Shown: positions 61,401-64,000 of the stretch, piece by piece
How the letters are laid out: each line of letters begins with the position of its first letter
Numbering within the stretch: the first letter of the stretch is position 1
DNA from: an uncultured Francisella sp.
GTDB taxonomy: Bacteria; Pseudomonadota; Gammaproteobacteria; Burkholderiales; Neisseriaceae
NCBI GenBank assembly: GCA_943913135.1
Contig: CALTVE010000001.1
Coordinates: 310,001-374,000, forward strand
Length of the DNA stretch: 64,000 nt
Direction of reading: 5' to 3'
Position numbers and translations under genes: made by a program
Notes under the pieces: generated by a model
The model's input: only the letters and a program-made list of their open reading frames with translations
Database searches by the model: none
Told to the model about the DNA's origin: nothing

Positions 61401-62335
61401 CTACGGTCGCTCCCCCGACAATTAAGGAAGAATTAATTCATTTTATCAATCGACCGCTTCCTAAAAATGTGCCTTCTAAAACTATGCGCGCCTTTTTAGG
61501 TATAGAGGATAATAAAACCATTCCTGTCATTCGCAATCCCCAGCTGGATGAAGAAGCAGAAACGGTATTTTATTTCCCAGGCTGCGGCTCAGAACGACTC
61601 TATAGTCAAATTGCGCTCGCTACCCAAGCGATGCTCTGGCATGTAGGCGTACAAACTGTATTGCCACCGGGCTATTTGTGCTGCGGCTACCCTCAAAGAG
61701 CTGCGGGGCAAAGTAAACTCGCCGCAGATATGGTCGCTAAAAATCGCGTTCTTTTTCATCGTTTAGCTAATAGCTTAAATTATCTAGACATCAAAACCGT
61801 GATCGTTAGTTGCGGCACCTGCTATGATCAACTGCTTTCTTATGAATTTAAACGTATTTTCTCTAATTGCCAAATGTTTGATATCCACGAGTTTTTATTG
61901 GCTAAAGGGATAAGATTAAACGAAATCAGCGGTATGCGCTATCTGTACCATGATCCTTGCCACACTCCGATTAAAACTCGCCAAGCCAACGAAGTAATCA
62001 ATGGTCTGTTGAATCAAAAAACCATTTCTTCCGAGCGCTGCTGCGGTGAATCCGGACTTTTTGCCATTAGCCGCCCTGATATCGCCACTCAGGTTAAATT
62101 CCGAAAACAAGAAGAAATAACTAAAAATCTCAGCCAAATCCCTGAAGGCGTCCAACGCAAACTATTAACCAGCTGCCCTGCATGCTTGCAGGGCCTAAAT
62201 CGCTATCGTGACGATAACGCTTTAGAAGCCGATTATGTGGTAATAGAACTAGCGAAAAAAATTCTGGGCGATAACTGGTGTCAAGATTATATAGCGAAAG
62301 TCGGTCAAGGCGGAGTAGAAAAAGTATTACTATAG
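58496..62335 (+). CDS. Large FAD/iron-sulfur oxidoreductase (DUF3683 family)
   Basis: At 1279 residues this is the longest plus-strand gene here. An N-terminal DUF3683-like region (about 1-150) is followed by an FAD-binding domain of the D-lactate/glycolate/2-hydroxyglutarate dehydrogenase type (RGGGTGYTGGA near 194, then VDPTSADASCIGGNIAMNAGG) and its FAD-oxidase C domain (HMHAGDGNVHTNI, GEHGIG). Two 4Fe-4S clusters follow: C-x2-C-x2-C-x3-C at about 814 and 876, then two cysteine-rich CCG domains (CCGYP near 1062 and CCGES near 1182). The design suggests oxidation of a 2-hydroxy acid with electrons passed to quinone. The substrate is unknown. It is monocistronic. Confidence 0.87.
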   Translation: MSNRPKQIREIPYNHTSFSDREIVLRLLGNEAWQQIEQLRDEHRIGRSVRKLFEILGDLWAVQRNPYLIDDLILHPKRKGHLLEAMEHRLNEIEKRTYNEDAVLKLVKQVKIAIQGFDHSFITTVEKRREVRRALSHHTQAHNIFFDGLTRVAHVTDATDWRVQYPFVVICPDKESEIAPIVRNLIALGLSIIPRGGGTGYTGGAVPLDAMSAVINTEKLDLPPKISFSALAGLEGEYPVVHCGAGVVTRRVEEAASAAGFVFAVDPTSADASCIGGNIAMNAGGKKAVLWGTTLDNLASWKMVNPDGRWLFIERVGHNFSKIHDQELATFVIHYLKDDGKTVIKSETLKVPGQRFRKVGLGKDVTDKFLAGLPGVQKEGTDGIITSATFVLHQHPKYTHTVCLEFYGTVANATPAIVEIRDFILSHPSVSLAGLEHLDWRYVRAVDYVPKASSRGRPKMILLADLVSDDEPALNQAAQAVVALGESRQGAGFIAKSAAARKLFWLDRSRTAAIAKHTNAFKINEDVVIPLGALGAYSDEIERINIELSFKNKITFSEAAKTYLQKELKRFAQTKKEKSEETLDEIIVKGIELCDKVAASWLWMLHHLDESLIHLEKQFSPSYLALENLNNTDKEKSLFVLLRDFKIRVSIKDQLLTPLKALFATEKDNLIRQHLEDIHKKVIHQRLFVALHMHAGDGNVHTNIPVNSEDYNMLTEAQHLVDRIMAVARRLEGVISGEHGIGITKIDYLSNEEMAPYWAYKEKVDPKGHFNRYKLTRGANLTLAYTPSFERLTEETLILESSNIGQISQMVKDCLRCGKCKPVCSTHVPRANLLYSPRNKVLGLGLLTEAFLYEEQTRRGVSFAHFSQLEQLADHCTLCHRCLKPCPVNINFGEVSMAIKRFLHETGHKKTSLPVRIGMATLEVEEPIKVDWLRQGVSKIGFKAQNIAYKAAKAFMGPALKTQKKNPAPTVAPPTIKEELIHFINRPLPKNVPSKTMRAFLGIEDNKTIPVIRNPQLDEEAETVFYFPGCGSERLYSQIALATQAMLWHVGVQTVLPPGYLCCGYPQRAAGQSKLAADMVAKNRVLFHRLANSLNYLDIKTVIVSCGTCYDQLLSYEFKRIFSNCQMFDIHEFLLAKGIRLNEISGMRYLYHDPCHTPIKTRQANEVINGLLNQKTISSERCCGESGLFAISRPDIATQVKFRKQEEITKNLSQIPEGVQRKLLTSCPACLQGLNRYRDDNALEADYVVIELAKKILGDNWCQDYIAKVGQGGVEKVLL

Positions 62336-62340
62336 CCTTT

Positions 62341-63297
62341 TTACCCCACCCATTTTTTTGCGCGCAAGTAACTTTCTGCATCCAAGGCGGCTGCACAACC
62401 AGAAGCGGCGCTTGTGATCGCCTGTCGATAGTAAGCATCTTGTACGTCCCCTGCAGCGAATACCCCTGCAATGTTAGTTGCCGTAATGTTTGGCGGGATT
62501 TTTCGGGTGATTAAATGACCCACCGCATCTCTTTCCAGTTGTCCCTCAAAAAGTTCGGTATTGGGATGATGCCCAATCGCAATAAATACTCCCGATACTG
62601 GAACCTTTTCTTTTTCTTCACCCACAGTAGATGCAAGCAGCAAACTATCTACGCCCGTATCATCCTTGCCTTTGATTTCTTCCACTATTTGATTGAGTTT
62701 TAATTCGATCTTACCCGCAGCCACTTGTGCTTGTAGTTCCTCAACCAAGATCGCTTCGGCACGAAAGGTATCCCGCCTGTGCACTAAATAGACTTTTTTT
62801 GCCATATTGGATAAATAAAGTGCTTCTGTTAAGGCTGTGCTTCCCCCACCAATGACTGCAACTTCTTTGTTACGGTAAAAAAAGCCATCACAGGTAGCAC
62901 ACGCAGACACTCCATTCCCTTTAAAACGGGCTTCAGAGGGCAAGCCTAAGTACTTTGCTGATGCCCCCGTAGCGATAATTAAACTAAGAGCACGGTATTC
63001 TTCACCACCATAAAGCACAAAGGGAGATTCTTTAAGTTCTACTTTATGAATATGATCACGTACAATTTGGGCTCCAAAACGTTCCGCATGGCGGGCAAAC
63101 AAGGCCATTAAATCTTGTCCCATCACCCCCTCTACGGCAGTAGGCCAGTTATCAACTCTCTCCGTAGTCATCAATTGCCCCCCTTCTTCTTTACCGGTAA
63201 TCAACACAGGACGCAAATTGGCTCGCGCAGCATATAAAGCGGCCGTATAACCGGCAGGTCCAGACCCCAAAATAATCAAAGGGTAAGTGGTACTCAC
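62341..63297 (-). CDS. trxB: Thioredoxin reductase
   Basis: TrxB reduces thioredoxin with NADPH. The 318-residue low-Mr enzyme has the FAD loop GSGPAGYTAALYAARA, the redox-active CATC (Cys133 and Cys136 in SACATCDGFF), an NADPH loop VIGGGSTALTEAL, and VFAAGDVQDAYYRQA near the C-terminus. The start overlaps the end of the upstream membrane-protein gene by 4 bases. Its product, together with CysK/GshA and the two Hsp33 proteins, relates to thiol balance. Confidence 0.96.
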   Translation of the reverse strand: MSTTYPLIILGSGPAGYTAALYAARANLRPVLITGKEEGGQLMTTERVDNWPTAVEGVMGQDLMALFARHAERFGAQIVRDHIHKVELKESPFVLYGGEEYRALSLIIATGASAKYLGLPSEARFKGNGVSACATCDGFFYRNKEVAVIGGGSTALTEALYLSNMAKKVYLVHRRDTFRAEAILVEELQAQVAAGKIELKLNQIVEEIKGKDDTGVDSLLLASTVGEEKEKVPVSGVFIAIGHHPNTELFEGQLERDAVGHLITRKIPPNITATNIAGVFAAGDVQDAYYRQAITSAASGCAAALDAESYLRAKKWVG

Positions 63298-63929
63298 ATT
63301 TTATCCTTTATCGTTTTCTTACTTTTTATAATATCATTTTTGGCCTCCCCGATGCCGAGGCTGTCCCTTAATAATTGATATTCTTTATTGTATTTATCTC
63401 TATCTACTGCTCCAGCCAGGATTAAACTCTGCTGTATGCAACTGCTGATAACGCCCCCCAGCAATAAGCTTAGAAAATAAATGACAGCAACCTTCCAAAT
63501 CGATGTTTCACTCATCTGGACCAGGGCAAAGATCAATAATATATTGGCATATACATGGATAATTATCGTTAGTCCTGCTGTCACAGGCCAAAGAATAAAA
63601 AAAAGAGCAAAAGAATCAATCAACCAAATTAAGCTGAAAAAAGAAAAAAAAGCACTAAATTTTTCTCGCTTTTCTCCTTTAAACATCCCATGAGCAAACA
63701 CCAAGGCACAAATCATCACCTGAAGACAAACGGTGACATAAGCAACGAAAAAGGCGAAAGTAATATTTTTAAAAGTATCCCAAAAAGGCAAAGATAGGGT
63801 AATAAAGGTAGAAGGCAAAAGGACCGCCATTAATAAATACCAAGGATACTGATAATGACTTAAAGGCTTAAACTGAAAACGCAAAGTTGCCCATAAATCA
63901 TCTACAAAACGGGAAGAAGCGTTTTTCAT
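63294..63929 (-). CDS. Multi-pass membrane protein (Yip1-like)
   Basis: The 211-residue product has about five hydrophobic segments between residues 30 and 172, and a charged C-terminal tail (KNDIIKSKKTIKDKM). The layout, with an N-terminal RFQFKPLSHYQYPW and a middle YANILLIFALVQM, is reminiscent of YIP1-domain proteins, but the match is weak and I would not give a function. It starts 2 bases after the folD stop and overlaps trxB by 4 bases, so folD, this gene and trxB are probably cotranscribed. Confidence 0.65.
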   Translation of the reverse strand: MKNASSRFVDDLWATLRFQFKPLSHYQYPWYLLMAVLLPSTFITLSLPFWDTFKNITFAFFVAYVTVCLQVMICALVFAHGMFKGEKREKFSAFFSFFSLIWLIDSFALFFILWPVTAGLTIIIHVYANILLIFALVQMSETSIWKVAVIYFLSLLLGGVISSCIQQSLILAGAVDRDKYNKEYQLLRDSLGIGEAKNDIIKSKKTIKDKM

Positions 63930-63931
63930 GG

Positions 63932-64000
63932 CTAAGAAAGCGCTTGCGCTGCGATTAAAGTATTATCCATTAAAGAAGCGATGGTCATCGGCCCTACCCC
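63932..64000 (-). CDS. folD: Methylenetetrahydrofolate dehydrogenase/cyclohydrolase FolD, C-terminal end (partial)
   Basis: A minus-strand frame enters from the window edge and ends at TAG (63932-63934). The 22 visible residues read GVGPMTIASLMDNTLIAAQ and a short tail, matching the strictly conserved GVGPMT loop near the C-terminus of FolD. FolD interconverts methylene-, methenyl- and formyl-tetrahydrofolate. Most of the gene is outside the window. Confidence 0.88.
   Translation of the reverse strand, partial: GVGPMTIASLMDNTLIAAQALS

Noticed and set aside
1..64000. Mobile elements, prophage, CRISPR arrays or toxin-antitoxin pairs
   Set aside because: No transposase, integrase, terminal repeats, regularly spaced repeats or recognisable toxin gene was seen in any frame.

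Overview
The window is a dense stretch of bacterial chromosome with roughly 60 protein genes, two tRNA genes and no intergenic gap longer than about 250 bases. The gene content is that of a gammaproteobacterium: SecDF, Hsp15, DusA, LpxL, NlpD, IspB, two-domain PheA, GroESL, RecO-PdxJ. The DNA is moderately AT-rich. A phosphatidylcholine synthase, a surface GDSL autotransporter, many small lipoproteins and an orphan leuB would suit a host-associated lineage (Legionellales-like is one guess), but no single gene fixes the genus. I see no insertion sequence, prophage, CRISPR array or restriction system.

Layout. 1-7.4 kb: tail of an unidentified gene, then secD-secF-dedA-mutL-miaA-pheA, a tightly packed operon for secretion, mismatch repair, tRNA modification and phenylalanine synthesis. 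7.5-13.5 kb: an Ala-rich lipoprotein, an acyl-CoA dehydrogenase coupled to truB, then rpsO-pnp. 13.6-15.4 kb: two different Hsp33 genes in tandem. 15.5-23.2 kb: a glutamine amidotransferase, an M48 protease lipoprotein, leuB, ispB, tRNA-Arg(CCT), xthA, aroC and a PLP decarboxylase resembling PanP. 23.2-28.3 kb: a small orphan gene, a YeaQ-type membrane protein, ogt, a TraB/GumN lipoprotein, a SnoaL-like protein and a GDSL esterase autotransporter. 28.4-39.7 kb: hrpA, a tiny lipoprotein with a strong promoter, prfA, tRNA-Lys, and a minus-strand phosphatase-ALDH-RpfE-like-recJ operon. 39.8-46.8 kb: cysK, three tandem YbjN-like paralogues, gshA-recO-pdxJ, a divergent Sua5/YciO-type protein and a YceI-like protein. 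46.9-53.1 kb: groEL-groES, serB, pcs, dusA, metK. 53.3-64 kb: lpxL, nlpD, rpsT, aspS, orn, hslR, a 1279-residue FAD/iron-sulfur oxidoreductase, trxB, a membrane protein and the last codons of folD.

Most genes are housekeeping. The parts most worth a second look are the tandem Hsp33 pair with identical zinc-site spacing but very different sequence, the three tandem YbjN-like paralogues, the phosphatidylcholine synthase, the autotransporter esterase, the divergent Sua5-like protein, and tRNA promoters lying inside the 3' ends of upstream coding genes. I found no convincing wholly new multi-gene system; the tandem YbjN-like array is the nearest candidate. All functions are read from motifs and family knowledge; no database search was run.
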